Counted from the stretch's first letter, positions 33,011 to 42,165 are shown. The stretch is DNA of 64,000 nucleotides from an uncultured Corynebacterium sp. (GCF_943914615.1 NZ_CALUCS010000002.1:1-64000); one strand, 5' to 3'. The notes: generated by a model from the sequence alone, not told the origin. Translations and numbers: made by a program.

Positions 33011-34039
33011 CTACTCCCCGCTTCCCGGATTGCCGATGGCGATCATGCGCTCCACGGAACGGCGGGCCGCGGCGGCGGTCTCCTCGTCCACCGTCACCTC
33101 GTCCTCGCCCAGCGCCAGGCAGCGCAGCAGAGCTGCCGGGGTGATCATCTTCATGTACGTGCAGGCCGCACGGTCGTTCACGGCGCGGAAGTCCACCTCG
33201 GGGTTGGCCTGACGCAGCTGGTGCAGCATGCCGACCTCAGTGGCCACCAGCACGGTGGACTGGTTGGTGGACTTGGCCTGCGAGATCATGTCGCCGGTGG
33301 AGAGCATCTTCACCCGCTCCGGTTCCACGATTCCCTCGCCCGCCAGGTAAATAGCGGAGTTGGCGCAGCCGCACTCCGGGTGGATAAACAGATCCGAAGT
33401 CGGGTTGTCGTGTGCCTGCTGGCTCAGCTCCTGGCCGGAGATGCCTGCGTGCACGTGGCACTCACCCGCCCAGACGCGGATGTTGTCCCGTCCCGTCTCA
33501 CGGCGCACGTGGGCGCCGAGGAACTGGTCGGGTCCGAACAGCACCTCCTGATCCTCCGGCAGGCTGGCCACCACGTCCACCGCGTTGGAGCTGGTGCAGC
33601 AGATATCCGTCAGGGCCTTCACGTCGGCGGTGGTGTTTACGTAGCTGACCACCACGGCCCCCGGGTGCTCGGCCTTCCACTCACGCAGCTCGTCGGCGCT
33701 CAGGGAATCTGCCAGGGAGCACCCCGCGTTGGCGTCAGGAATAAGAACAGTCTTCTCCGGCGACAGGATCTTCGCGGTCTCGGCCATAAAGTGCACGCCG
33801 CAGAAGACAATCACGTCGGCGTCCGTCTCCGCCGCGATACGCGACAGTGCGAGGGAATCGCCAGTGTGATCGGCAATGTCCTGGATCTCCGGCAGCTGGT
33901 AGTTGTGCGCCAGGATCAGCGCATTCTTTTCTTCCTTCAGCCGGCGGACTTCCGCGGCCCACTCGTCGGTGGAGACGCTATCCGGCATGGTCCAGAGGCC
34001 ATCCACGCGAGTGATACTCTCTATGGTTTTGTTAAGCAT
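33011..34039 (-). CDS. nadA: quinolinate synthase
   Basis: A 342-residue [4Fe-4S] enzyme that condenses iminoaspartate and dihydroxyacetone phosphate. Candidate cluster cysteines occur in ANAGCSLAD, TDICCTSSNAVD, HPECGCANSA and DRAACTYMK. LILAHNYQLPEIQDIADHTG is the N-terminal substrate region. No nadB (aspartate oxidase) or cysteine desulfurase lies alongside, so iminoaspartate must come from an enzyme encoded elsewhere. Confidence 0.97.
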   Translation of the reverse strand: MLNKTIESITRVDGLWTMPDSVSTDEWAAEVRRLKEEKNALILAHNYQLPEIQDIADHTGDSLALSRIAAETDADVIVFCGVHFMAETAKILSPEKTVLIPDANAGCSLADSLSADELREWKAEHPGAVVVSYVNTTADVKALTDICCTSSNAVDVVASLPEDQEVLFGPDQFLGAHVRRETGRDNIRVWAGECHVHAGISGQELSQQAHDNPTSDLFIHPECGCANSAIYLAGEGIVEPERVKMLSTGDMISQAKSTNQSTVLVATEVGMLHQLRQANPEVDFRAVNDRAACTYMKMITPAALLRCLALGEDEVTVDEETAAAARRSVERMIAIGNPGSGE

Positions 34040-34107
34040 TCCCCCACCTTAGTCCCTAACAAGTCCATAGCAGCGCATTTCTACCTATTCGCTGCGCTTG
34101 CCCCCGG

Positions 34108-34617
34108 CTAGTCCCCAAAGTCCTCCGGATCTGCGAAGGTCGCCGCCATCCAGTAGGCAATCAGCGCCAGCGCCGGGGCCACGACCAGCCCCACCGAAGG
34201 GTTCACGGCCTCCAAGATGTGGAAGACATCGCCCGCCTGTGGATCCTCCGGGATTGGGTCGGTGTGCAGTTTATCGGCCACGCCTACGCCTACCGTCCAG
34301 GCCGCCACGGCGCCCCACAGTACGGCTAGGGCTGTCCACAGCATCATCAGCAGCCCCCGCATGCGCGTGCGAAATGCCCACAGCGCCACCGCGATGCCTG
34401 CCACTGACGTCAGCCCCAGGTAGTAGGCAAATCCACGGAACGAGGCATCCTCGGTTCCCGGCGTGATGTCTGCCCCGCCGTCGGCAGCCACCACGAGTTC
34501 GGAGGTTGGGTGGATCACGCCCCACAGCACTCCCAGCAGCAGGAAGCTCACCAGGGTGATAAAGAGGATCTGCGCCGCCTCCCCGATCGGGCGGGGGATC
34601 TTAAAAGTTTTGTTCAC
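34108..34617 (-). CDS. DUF2567 membrane protein
   Basis: A 169-residue protein with four predicted membrane helices (near residues 18-36, 64-82, 90-112 and 140-160) and an extracytoplasmic loop after the first. It resembles the actinobacterial DUF2567 family, whose function is unknown. The GTG at 34617 (protein start VNKTFKIPRP) is chosen because it lies ten bases after the upstream lipoprotein stop; the longer frame would overlap that gene. Confidence 0.75.
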   Translation of the reverse strand: MNKTFKIPRPIGEAAQILFITLVSFLLLGVLWGVIHPTSELVVAADGGADITPGTEDASFRGFAYYLGLTSVAGIAVALWAFRTRMRGLLMMLWTALAVLWGAVAAWTVGVGVADKLHTDPIPEDPQAGDVFHILEAVNPSVGLVVAPALALIAYWMAATFADPEDFGD

Positions 34618-34627
34618 CGCGCCGGAC

Positions 34628-35185
34628 CTACTCGCCGTCCTGGGTTTCCGCAATGTCCGGTGCGCCCACGGCGTGGCAGAATTTCCACTTCTCGTTTTCG
34701 CGCTTGAAGTACATGCGGTTGGTGTCCTCCCGCTCGGCCTCGGAGATGGTGACCGTGGCGTGTGCCTTGTCGCCCTCGGTCATCACTTCCTGAATATCGG
34801 TGATGTTCGGGGTGCGGCCCGGCTGTTCGTCGAAGTTGCCCTGTCCCGCGGAAGCGTCTGCCTGTTCGCGCGCGACCTCCTCGCCGCCTTGCTGTTCGAT
34901 GTCAGCTTGGCAGGTGTTGTCAATGGTCCAGTGAAGGTATTCGTCCATGGGACGGGCGCCGTTGCTCAGCCCGTGCAGTAGGTCGATGATCTGCTGCTTG
35001 TCTCCGTCGCTGGCCGGGGTTGCGTAGACCGGCCCCTCGGACATCGCTCCTTCAGGCTGGTCAGCTTGATTTGCTTCGTTCGCTTGACTCGACTCGCCGC
35101 TGTTATCCCCGTCGTCGGATCCGCACGCCGTCAATGCGAGGGGCAGGGCACACAGGGCGGCTAGGCATGTCTTCCGAATCTTCAT
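34628..35185 (-). CDS. secreted lipoprotein of unknown function
   Basis: A 185-residue lipoprotein. Signal MKIRKTCLAALCALPLALTA is followed by the lipobox Cys at residue 21 and an acidic Ser/Asn/Gln linker (about 22-48). The C-terminal domain (about 55-185) ends with KRENEKWKFCHAVGAPD, similar in style to small DUF4878-like or NTF2-like secreted domains; two Cys may form a disulfide. It probably shares a transcript with the DUF2567 gene and diverges from a TetR gene over a 43-base region with a palindrome. Confidence 0.8.
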   Translation of the reverse strand: MKIRKTCLAALCALPLALTACGSDDGDNSGESSQANEANQADQPEGAMSEGPVYATPASDGDKQQIIDLLHGLSNGARPMDEYLHWTIDNTCQADIEQQGGEEVAREQADASAGQGNFDEQPGRTPNITDIQEVMTEGDKAHATVTISEAEREDTNRMYFKRENEKWKFCHAVGAPDIAETQDGE

Positions 35186-35205
35186 GTCGCTCACCCTACG
35201 GCAAT

Positions 35206-35217
35206 GTAGTCCACTAC
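35206..35217. promoter_or_regulatory. candidate TetR operator between divergent genes
   Basis: Inverted repeat GTAGT-CC-ACTAC, centred in the 43 bases between the lipoprotein and TetR start codons. It could control both directions. Confidence 0.45.
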
Positions 35218-35228
35218 CCTTGGACACC

Positions 35229-35804
35229 GTGCAGTTAAACCGCAAGAAAATCGTGAGCACCGCAGTCGACATCCTGCAGCAGTACGGCCTTGCCGACCTC
35301 ACGATGCGGCGGCTCGCCCGCTCCCTCGACGTTGCCCCTGGCGCCCTGTACTGGCATTTCCCCAACAAGCAGGCGCTTTTGGGAGGTATTGCCGAGTCGA
35401 TCCTCACTGCGGTGCCTGCCCGACCCGGAAGTGCGGCGGATTATTGTTCTTTTCTTTTTGACGCCCTCACCTCCCTGCGCGACGGCGCCGACATCACGCT
35501 GGCAGCGGTGGCCAGTGGAACGCTTGACCGGGACTTAGCCGACGAGCTCAGCGCAGAGCTGAACGCAGAGCTTAACCACGAGGGTGCCTGCAGCGCGCTG
35601 GACGGCGCGAAGCTCCTCCTGCGCTTTGTTTTCGGTTCTGTGCTGGAACTCCAGGCACGCCAAAGCGTCGCCATGAATTTAGGGGCACCAGCAGGCACAC
35701 AAGAGCAAGAACAAGAACAGGCACCAGGCGCGCCCTCCGAGGCTCACGCACGCCAGGAAGTAGTGCTGGGAGTAGAAACAATACTGAGCGGTTTTAGCCG
35801 TTAG
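35229..35804 (+). CDS. TetR-family regulator
   Basis: A 191-residue regulator. The HTH domain covers residues 1-50 (IVSTAVDILQQYGLADLTMR, then LARSLDVAPGALYWHFPNK), with the LYWHFPNK text typical of TetR proteins. The C-terminal domain is of the tetracycline-repressor type. A Gln/Glu-rich stretch (TQEQEQEQAPG) lies near the C-terminus. The GTG at 35229 is selected because upstream codons read into the operator and the divergent gene. Ligand unknown. Likely targets are itself and the divergent lipoprotein. Confidence 0.88.
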   Translation: MQLNRKKIVSTAVDILQQYGLADLTMRRLARSLDVAPGALYWHFPNKQALLGGIAESILTAVPARPGSAADYCSFLFDALTSLRDGADITLAAVASGTLDRDLADELSAELNAELNHEGACSALDGAKLLLRFVFGSVLELQARQSVAMNLGAPAGTQEQEQEQAPGAPSEAHARQEVVLGVETILSGFSR

Positions 35805-35807
35805 AAT
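35802..35807 (+). promoter_or_regulatory. -10-like element for glgX
   Basis: TAGAAT overlaps the TetR stop codon and precedes the ATG at 35815 by seven bases, so a leaderless glgX transcript is possible. Confidence 0.35.
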
Positions 35808-35814
35808 GGTGCCC

Positions 35815-38019
35815 ATGACTTTCGGACTGTCAGATAAAAGTGGATTGCGTGCGCCCGGCGAGCCTTTGATCGGGTGGCCCGGAAAGCCCTACCCCCTCGG
35901 CGCCACTTTCGATGGCAACGGGACCAACTTTGCCCTTTTCACAGAGGTCGCGGAATCCGTCGAACTCTGCCTCTTTGACAGCCAGGGCGCGGAGACCCGG
36001 GTGAAAATGGAGGAGGTCGACGCAGACATTTGGCACTGCTACCTCCCCGGCATCGTCCCCGGCCAGCGCTATGGCTACCGCGTCCACGGCCCGTGGGACC
36101 CCGCGCGTGGCCTGCGCTGCGACCCCTCCAAGCTGCTGATGGATCCCTATGGCAAGTCCTTCGACGGTGCCTTCGACGGCGATGCCTCCCTGTTTAGCTA
36201 CGACATCAACGACCCGGATAACCCGGAGGGTCGCAACCAGGAGGATTCCGCCCCGCACGCAATGCGTTCGGTCGTGATCAACCCCTACTTCGACTGGCAC
36301 CACGACCGCCGTCCAAACATTGAGATGCACAAGACTGTCATCTACGAGACCCACGTTAAGGGTCTGACGATGACTCACCCAGACGTCCCGGAGCACCTGC
36401 GTGGCACCTACGCCGGACTGGGACACCACTCGATCGTGGAGTATTTCAAGGATCTGGGAGTCACGGCCGTGGAGCTGATGCCGGTGCACCAGTTCGTCCA
36501 CGACGACCGCCTGCGCGAAATGGGTCTACGCAACTACTGGGGCTACAACACCCTGGGCTTCTTCGCCCCGCACCGGGACTACGCCGCATCCCCTAGCGCC
36601 GAGGGCGCGATCGCGGAGTTCAAGCAGATGGTCCGCAGCTACCACGAGGCGGGCATCGAGGTGATCCTGGATGTGGTCTACAACCACACCAGCGAGGGCA
36701 ACCACATGGGCCCCACCCAGAACTTCCGCGGCATCGACAATGCCGCCTACTACCGCCTGGTCGACGGCGACGAGGCGCACTACATGGACTACACGGGCAC
36801 GGGTAACTCCCTGAATGTCCGCCACCCGCACACCCTGCAGCTGATCATGGATTCCCTGCGCTACTGGGTAACGGAGATGCACATCGACGGCTTCCGCTTC
36901 GACCTGGCCTCCACCCTGGCCCGCGAGTTCCACGACGTGGATCGCCTCTCCGCATTCTTCGACCTGGTGCAGCAGGATCCGGTGGTCAGCCAGGTGAAGC
37001 TCATCGCCGAGCCGTGGGATGTCGGCGAGGGCGGCTACCAGGTGGGCAACTTCCCAGCCCTGTGGAACGAGTGGAACGGTAAGTACCGCGACACGGTGCG
37101 CGACTTCTGGCGCGGCGAGCCCTCCACCCTGGGCGAGTTCGCCTCCCGCCTCACCGGCTCCTCGGACCTGTACACCGGCCGGCGCCCGACGGCCTCCATC
37201 AACTTCATTACCGCCCACGACGGCTTCACCCTCAACGACCTGGTCAGCTACAACGAGAAGCAGAACGAGGCCAACGGCGAGGACAACCGCGATGGCGAGA
37301 GCCACAACCGCTCCTGGAACTGTGGCGTGGAAGGCCCGACGGATGACGAAGAGGTTTTGCAGCTGCGCGATAAGCAGCGCCGCAACTTCCTGACCACCCT
37401 CATGCTCTCCCAGGGCACGCCGATGCTCTCCCACGGCGACGAGATCGGCCGTACCCAGGGCGGAAATAACAACGTCTACTGCCAGGACAACGAAATCGCC
37501 TGGATGGACTGGGAGAACATGGATAAGGGTCTGCACGCCTTCACGCGCTATCTCATCCACCTGCGCCAGGCGCACCCGGTGTTCAGGCGCCGCCGTTTCC
37601 TGGCGGGCGGCCCGCTGGGCCAGGACGTGGCCAAGCGTGACATTGCGTGGCTCACCCCGGATGGCGATCTGATGTCCGATTCCGATTGGAACGCGGACTT
37701 CGGTAAGTCCCTGATGGTTCACCTCAACGGCATGGCCATCGAGGAGCCGGATCCACAGGGCCGCCCGGTGGAGGACGATTCCTTCATCTTCTGCTTCAAC
37801 GCCCACCACGAGCCGATTACGTTCACGCTGCCGCGCCGCCACAAGGTGATGCACGTGGAGCCGAGTGAAGAGGAAAGCTGGACCGTCGTGGTGGATACTG
37901 CGGAGCCTACCGGTGTTCCGGAGGAAACCCGCAGCTTCGCCGGTGGCGACACCCTGGAAATCGCCGCGCGCAGCACCGTGGTTCTGCAGCGCCCGATCAC
38001 CACGGAGGTCAAGCTCTAG
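35815..38019 (+). CDS. glgX: glycogen debranching enzyme GlgX
   Basis: A 734-residue GH13 isoamylase-type enzyme that removes alpha-1,6 branches from glycogen. An N-terminal CBM48 domain (PYPLGATFDGNGTNFALFTE) precedes the barrel. Catalytic residues: nucleophile Asp in HIDGFRFDLAS (about 360), acid Glu in KLIAEPWDVG (about 400), and Asp in FITAHDGFTLNDL (about 467). It supplies linear maltodextrins for TreY and TreZ encoded downstream. An ATG at 35806 is an alternative start three codons earlier. Confidence 0.96.
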   Translation: MTFGLSDKSGLRAPGEPLIGWPGKPYPLGATFDGNGTNFALFTEVAESVELCLFDSQGAETRVKMEEVDADIWHCYLPGIVPGQRYGYRVHGPWDPARGLRCDPSKLLMDPYGKSFDGAFDGDASLFSYDINDPDNPEGRNQEDSAPHAMRSVVINPYFDWHHDRRPNIEMHKTVIYETHVKGLTMTHPDVPEHLRGTYAGLGHHSIVEYFKDLGVTAVELMPVHQFVHDDRLREMGLRNYWGYNTLGFFAPHRDYAASPSAEGAIAEFKQMVRSYHEAGIEVILDVVYNHTSEGNHMGPTQNFRGIDNAAYYRLVDGDEAHYMDYTGTGNSLNVRHPHTLQLIMDSLRYWVTEMHIDGFRFDLASTLAREFHDVDRLSAFFDLVQQDPVVSQVKLIAEPWDVGEGGYQVGNFPALWNEWNGKYRDTVRDFWRGEPSTLGEFASRLTGSSDLYTGRRPTASINFITAHDGFTLNDLVSYNEKQNEANGEDNRDGESHNRSWNCGVEGPTDDEEVLQLRDKQRRNFLTTLMLSQGTPMLSHGDEIGRTQGGNNNVYCQDNEIAWMDWENMDKGLHAFTRYLIHLRQAHPVFRRRRFLAGGPLGQDVAKRDIAWLTPDGDLMSDSDWNADFGKSLMVHLNGMAIEEPDPQGRPVEDDSFIFCFNAHHEPITFTLPRRHKVMHVEPSEEESWTVVVDTAEPTGVPEETRSFAGGDTLEIAARSTVVLQRPITTEVKL

Positions 38020-38021
38020 GC

Positions 38022-38789
38022 ATGGCTGCCGCTTCGTCCCCCTCTCCCGCAACCTTCCCCGCCCGTGGCGCGGAGGTCACCCTCTCTACCGAGGAGATCC
38101 GGGTGACCCGCTCGCCGCTGGCTTCCTCACTGCACCCGGATGTCGCTCGCCCAGCCGACGAGCTCATCGGCTGGTACAAGCAGGCGCCCGAAGGCTGTTC
38201 GCCGGGGTATATCCAATTGCTTTTTGACGCCGAACGTCCCCGCGTGAACTTCTCTCCCTCGCAGACCGAGGAATTCGCCGCGCTGGATCTCCAGCTCACC
38301 AACCTGCAGGCGGGCTACCCCCTAGAGGCCGGTGCTGCTGACAACGGAGAAGCTGCAGGCTCTGAGGGCACTGAAAACACAGAGATCTCCACCGCGGAAT
38401 GGGTCAGCTCCGCTGAATCCGCCGGCGGCGGGGACGAGGGGGCGTCACCAAAAAAGACACAGAAGCGCTCGCCGGCGCCGTGGGCGAAGGTAGCCACCCC
38501 GGACGAAGTCCCCGAGACGAACGAGGAAGCAGACATCGACGGACCCATCTACGGGCACACGGTGTGCGTGACCGGCGATGTGGAGCCCTACGACAAGGGC
38601 GAGGTGTGGGACATGATCGCCTCCCGCGGCGGCGTGGTGGCCAAGAACGTGACGAAGAAGACGACAATGCTGATCGTCGGCGAATGGCACTCCATGACTT
38701 CGAAGGAAAAGCGCGCCCGCGAGCTGCAAGATAAGGGCCAGGAGCTGCAGATCATTGGGTTCCAGGAGTTCCTGCAGCTAATCAAGTAG
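38022..38789 (+). CDS. BRCT-domain protein between glgX and treY
   Basis: A 255-residue protein. Residues 175-255 form a BRCT domain: IYGHTVCVTGDVEPYDKGEV, then MIASRGGVVAKNVTKKTTML and IVGEWHSMTSKEKRARELQ, as in the C-terminal domain of NAD-dependent DNA ligase. Residues 20-100 form a conserved-looking unknown domain (ADELIGWYKQAPEGCSPGYI); an acidic linker joins them. It starts two bases after glgX and ends 18 bases before treY, so it should be cotranscribed with sugar genes. A DNA-repair or protein-binding role is inferred from BRCT alone. Confidence 0.8.
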   Translation: MAAASSPSPATFPARGAEVTLSTEEIRVTRSPLASSLHPDVARPADELIGWYKQAPEGCSPGYIQLLFDAERPRVNFSPSQTEEFAALDLQLTNLQAGYPLEAGAADNGEAAGSEGTENTEISTAEWVSSAESAGGGDEGASPKKTQKRSPAPWAKVATPDEVPETNEEADIDGPIYGHTVCVTGDVEPYDKGEVWDMIASRGGVVAKNVTKKTTMLIVGEWHSMTSKEKRARELQDKGQELQIIGFQEFLQLIK

Positions 38790-38807
38790 GCAAGTAGCCT
38801 AGAGGGC

Positions 38808-41156
38808 ATGTCAGCGACCTATCGCCTTCAGCTCCGCGGACCTGGATCCGACCCCACCCAAGCCTTCACCTTCGCAGATGCCGAAGAGCACCTGCCATAC
38901 TTTTCCCGCCTCGGCGTTTCGCACCTCTACCTCTCCCCGGTGATGCAAGCGCCGAAGGAATCCACCCACGGCTACGACGTCACCGACCCGTCTGTCATTA
39001 ACCCCGAGCTCGGGGGCATCGACGGTCTGCGATCCCTGGCCGAAAAGGCCCACGCGGCAGGCATCAAGTTGCTGCTGGACATCGTGCCGAACCACGTTGG
39101 CGTGGACGATCCGCAGCTGAACCCCTGGTGGTGGGACCTCCTGAAGAACGGCAAGGAGTCCGAGTACGCGGAGTACTTCGACGTGGACTGGTCCGAGGAC
39201 AACGGTGCAGGCGGGCGGCTGGGTCTGCCGGTGCTGGGCAGCGAGGACGACGTCGCAGAACTGCGAATCGAAGATGGCACAGAGGGGACAGAACCGGTGC
39301 TGTGCTACTACGACAACCGCTTCCCCATCGCCGAGGGCACGCTCGGCGGCACCCCGCAGGAGGTGCACGATCGTCAGCACTACCGCCTGATGTTCTGGCG
39401 CGACGGGGTGATTAATTACCGCCGCTTCTTCAGCATCAACGGCCTGGCGGGTCTCCGGCAGGAAGACCCGGTGGTGTTCGAGCACTCCCACCGCATCCTG
39501 AACCAGCTGATCGCGGCGAACATTATCGACGGGGTGCGCGTGGACCACCCGGATGGCCTGGCGGATCCCTTCAACTACTTAAAGCAGCTGCGCAAGCTGA
39601 TTGGCGACGAACGTTGGCTGCTGGTCGAGAAGATCTTGGGAGTCACCGAGCCGCTGGATCCCCGCCTGACGGTCGACGGCACCACCGGCTACGACGCGCT
39701 GCGCGAACTGGACGGTGTGTTCGTCCACCGTCCGGCCGTGGGAACCATGGCCAACCTGGCGCTGGACATGACCGGCTCCGAGTGGGACGCAGAGGCCTTC
39801 GAAAAGGCCGAATACGAGCTGAAATCCGGGGTGGCCGGGCAGGAGCTCGCCGCCGAGGTCCGCCGCCTAGCCCGCGCCGTGCGCAGCGATAACTGGTCCA
39901 CCTCCGGCGAGGCCGTGTCCGACGAGGAGCTGCGCGAGACCCTGATCGAACTAATCGCCTCTATGCCGGTCTACCGCGCGGACTACGAGTCTCTGTCACG
40001 CGTGACCAGCACCGCGATCGCCCAGATGATCATCCGCTACCCGGAGCGCGCCGACGCACTGGACCTGATCGCCACCGCCTTGATCTCCCGCGGCGAGGCG
40101 AACGTCCGCTTCGCCCAGGTCTGCGGCGCGGTGATGGCCAAGGGCGTGGAGGATACCGCCTTCTACCGCGGTTCTCGCCTGGTGAGCCTGCAGGAGGTCG
40201 GCGGGGCGCCCGGCCGCTTCGGCGTTTCCCCTGCCGAGTTCCACCTGCTGCAGGCCGAGCGCGCCCGCCTGTGGCCGAAGGCGATGACCACCCTCACGAC
40301 CCACGACACGAAGCGCGGCGAGGACGTACGTAGCCGCATCAGCTGCATCACTGAATCCGCCGAGCGCTTCGCTGAGCTGTGCGACGGCATCGAATACGTC
40401 GACGGCGGCACCTGCCACTTCCTGCTGCAGAACATGATCGGCGTGTGGCCGGTGGACGGCCAAGTCACCGACGAACTGCGGGAGCGCCTGCACGCCTACG
40501 CGGAAAAGGCCATGCGCGAGGCGGGCGTGCACACCACTTGGTTCGACGTGAACGAGGAATTCGAAGCCTCCATCCACCAGTGGATCGATTCCACCATCGA
40601 CGAGCAGGGTGAGGAGATCACCGCGTTCGTCGCGGAGATCGCCCCGGCGGCGGAGGTGGTCTCCATCTCCAAGAAACTGCTGCAGATCATGGGGCCGGGC
40701 ATTCCCGACATTTACCAGGGCACGGAGTTCTTCACCGACTCCCTGGTGGATCCGGATAACCGCCGGAAGGTGGACTTCGCCGAGCGCATGGAGGCCCTGG
40801 ATCGCGTTTCCCGCGGCGACGTGCGCAACACCGACGACGAGCGCCTGTACGTCATCGCCACCGCTTTGCAGATCCGCAACCAGTTCGAGCTGGACGAGGC
40901 CAGCTATCTGCCCGTCATGGCCACCGGCACCATGGAACGCCACGTGCTGGGCACCCTGCGCGGCGAGGATGTCATCACACTCGTCACCCGCCGCCCGCTG
41001 GACATTCTGCGCGACGGTTGGGCGGACACGACGGTCGCCCTGCCCGAGGGCGTGTGGGAGGATCGCCTCTCCGGCAGCATGTGGGAGGGCGAGGTCCCGC
41101 TGGACAGCCTATTTAGCGAGCGCGGCCAGGCGATCCTCACGCGCATGGGGGCTTAA
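38808..41156 (+). CDS. treY: maltooligosyltrehalose synthase
   Basis: A 782-residue GH13 enzyme that turns the reducing end of maltodextrin into a trehalose unit. Seen: TYRLQLRGPGSDPTQAFTF, SHLYLSPVMQAPKESTHGYD, DIVPNHVGVDDPQLNPWWWD, nucleophile Asp in GVRVDHPDGLADP, catalytic Glu in WLLVEKILG, and TTHDTKRGEDVRSR. Works with TreZ (43.6 kb) and GlgX. Trehalose is a stress protectant and mycolate carrier in corynebacteria. Confidence 0.97.
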   Translation: MSATYRLQLRGPGSDPTQAFTFADAEEHLPYFSRLGVSHLYLSPVMQAPKESTHGYDVTDPSVINPELGGIDGLRSLAEKAHAAGIKLLLDIVPNHVGVDDPQLNPWWWDLLKNGKESEYAEYFDVDWSEDNGAGGRLGLPVLGSEDDVAELRIEDGTEGTEPVLCYYDNRFPIAEGTLGGTPQEVHDRQHYRLMFWRDGVINYRRFFSINGLAGLRQEDPVVFEHSHRILNQLIAANIIDGVRVDHPDGLADPFNYLKQLRKLIGDERWLLVEKILGVTEPLDPRLTVDGTTGYDALRELDGVFVHRPAVGTMANLALDMTGSEWDAEAFEKAEYELKSGVAGQELAAEVRRLARAVRSDNWSTSGEAVSDEELRETLIELIASMPVYRADYESLSRVTSTAIAQMIIRYPERADALDLIATALISRGEANVRFAQVCGAVMAKGVEDTAFYRGSRLVSLQEVGGAPGRFGVSPAEFHLLQAERARLWPKAMTTLTTHDTKRGEDVRSRISCITESAERFAELCDGIEYVDGGTCHFLLQNMIGVWPVDGQVTDELRERLHAYAEKAMREAGVHTTWFDVNEEFEASIHQWIDSTIDEQGEEITAFVAEIAPAAEVVSISKKLLQIMGPGIPDIYQGTEFFTDSLVDPDNRRKVDFAERMEALDRVSRGDVRNTDDERLYVIATALQIRNQFELDEASYLPVMATGTMERHVLGTLRGEDVITLVTRRPLDILRDGWADTTVALPEGVWEDRLSGSMWEGEVPLDSLFSERGQAILTRMGA

Positions 41157-41159
41157 GCC

Positions 41160-42143
41160 TTGGCCAAGAAAGCCCGCCGGGCGCTGCAGGACTACGACTC
41201 CTGGATCCAGGCGCACCCCACCGTCGCCGCCGACCTAGAGGCGCACATTATTGATGTTCTTGATGACGCCGGCCTCACGTTTGACCGCGTGAGCGTCCGC
41301 ATCAAGGACCGGACGAGCTTCGCCCGCAAACTCGCCAACGAGGCATACCCGGACTACGACTCGTTTACGGACGCCCACGATGTGATCGGCGTGCGCGTGA
41401 TCACCTTCCACTCCTCGGAGATCCCGCAGCTCAAGGACGCGCTATCCGGCCTGTTCACAGTGGTGCGCGTGATCGACAAGGCCGCCGAAACCGCCCGCGA
41501 GGGGCGCTTCGGGTACGCCAGCCAACACCTGATCGTCTCCGCTAAGGATGAACCGTGGGCGGCTGAAGACGGGGCGTCACCAAAGTACATAGAGATACAA
41601 CTGCGCACCGTGCTGCAGCACGCATGGGCCGAGTTCGAACACGACGTGCGCTACAAAAACCAGCAGCATCCAGAGACCAGCTCCCCCGAAGTACAGCGCG
41701 CATTTACCCTGGCCGCGGGGCTGATCGAGCTGGCAGATGAGCAGTTCGACAAGATCGCGGGCATCATCGGCACCTCCGGCGAGGAGGTCGAGGGGGCGCT
41801 CAACGAGCAGTCCCTGCCACGCGTGCTGAGCCGCATCGTGGGTTCGAAGTACCCGACCTCACGCGTGGATTACTACCACTACGCCATCGAGATGCTGGCC
41901 GCCCACGAGATCACGACGGTCGCGCAACTCCGCGAACTGCTGGCGCCCAAGCGGCTGAAGGCGCTGCGTAAGGCCATGAACTACCCGTACTACCCCGGCC
42001 AGGTGCGACTGGTGGACGACATGCTGCTGTTCGCCTACGGGCGCGAGCACATCCGCAAGACGGTGCACATCGGCGACAACGCGCAGTCGCGCCCCGGAAG
42101 GCTGGGCAACAGGTGGCAGCAGCTGGGGCAGAAAACCGGCTAG
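41160..42143 (+). CDS. RelA/SpoT-domain protein (small alarmone synthetase-like, RelP group)
   Basis: A 327-residue protein with a RelA/SpoT synthetase fold at about residues 30-185: VRIKDRTSFARKLANEAYP, DAHDVIGVRVITF, GRFGYASQHLIV and EIQLRTVLQHAWAEFEHDVR. No HD hydrolase, TGS or ACT domain. The C-terminal 110 residues are an unassigned helical region. A gene in this place next to treY in C. glutamicum has been described as RelP*, without detected (p)ppGpp synthesis. Here most synthetase motifs look intact, although GYASQH differs from the usual GYxSxH pattern. Starts three bases after treY. Confidence 0.85.
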   Translation: MAKKARRALQDYDSWIQAHPTVAADLEAHIIDVLDDAGLTFDRVSVRIKDRTSFARKLANEAYPDYDSFTDAHDVIGVRVITFHSSEIPQLKDALSGLFTVVRVIDKAAETAREGRFGYASQHLIVSAKDEPWAAEDGASPKYIEIQLRTVLQHAWAEFEHDVRYKNQQHPETSSPEVQRAFTLAAGLIELADEQFDKIAGIIGTSGEEVEGALNEQSLPRVLSRIVGSKYPTSRVDYYHYAIEMLAAHEITTVAQLRELLAPKRLKALRKAMNYPYYPGQVRLVDDMLLFAYGREHIRKTVHIGDNAQSRPGRLGNRWQQLGQKTG

Positions 42144-42165
42144 AGCTGGCTAAAACCGGCTAGAG
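42132..42165. repeat. 14-bp direct repeat spanning two convergent stop codons
   Basis: AAAACCGGCTAGAG occurs at 42132-42145 and 42152-42165. The first copy holds the stop of the RelA/SpoT gene and the second holds the stop of the S4 gene, so a 20-base duplication seems to separate the two ends. Confidence 0.8.
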
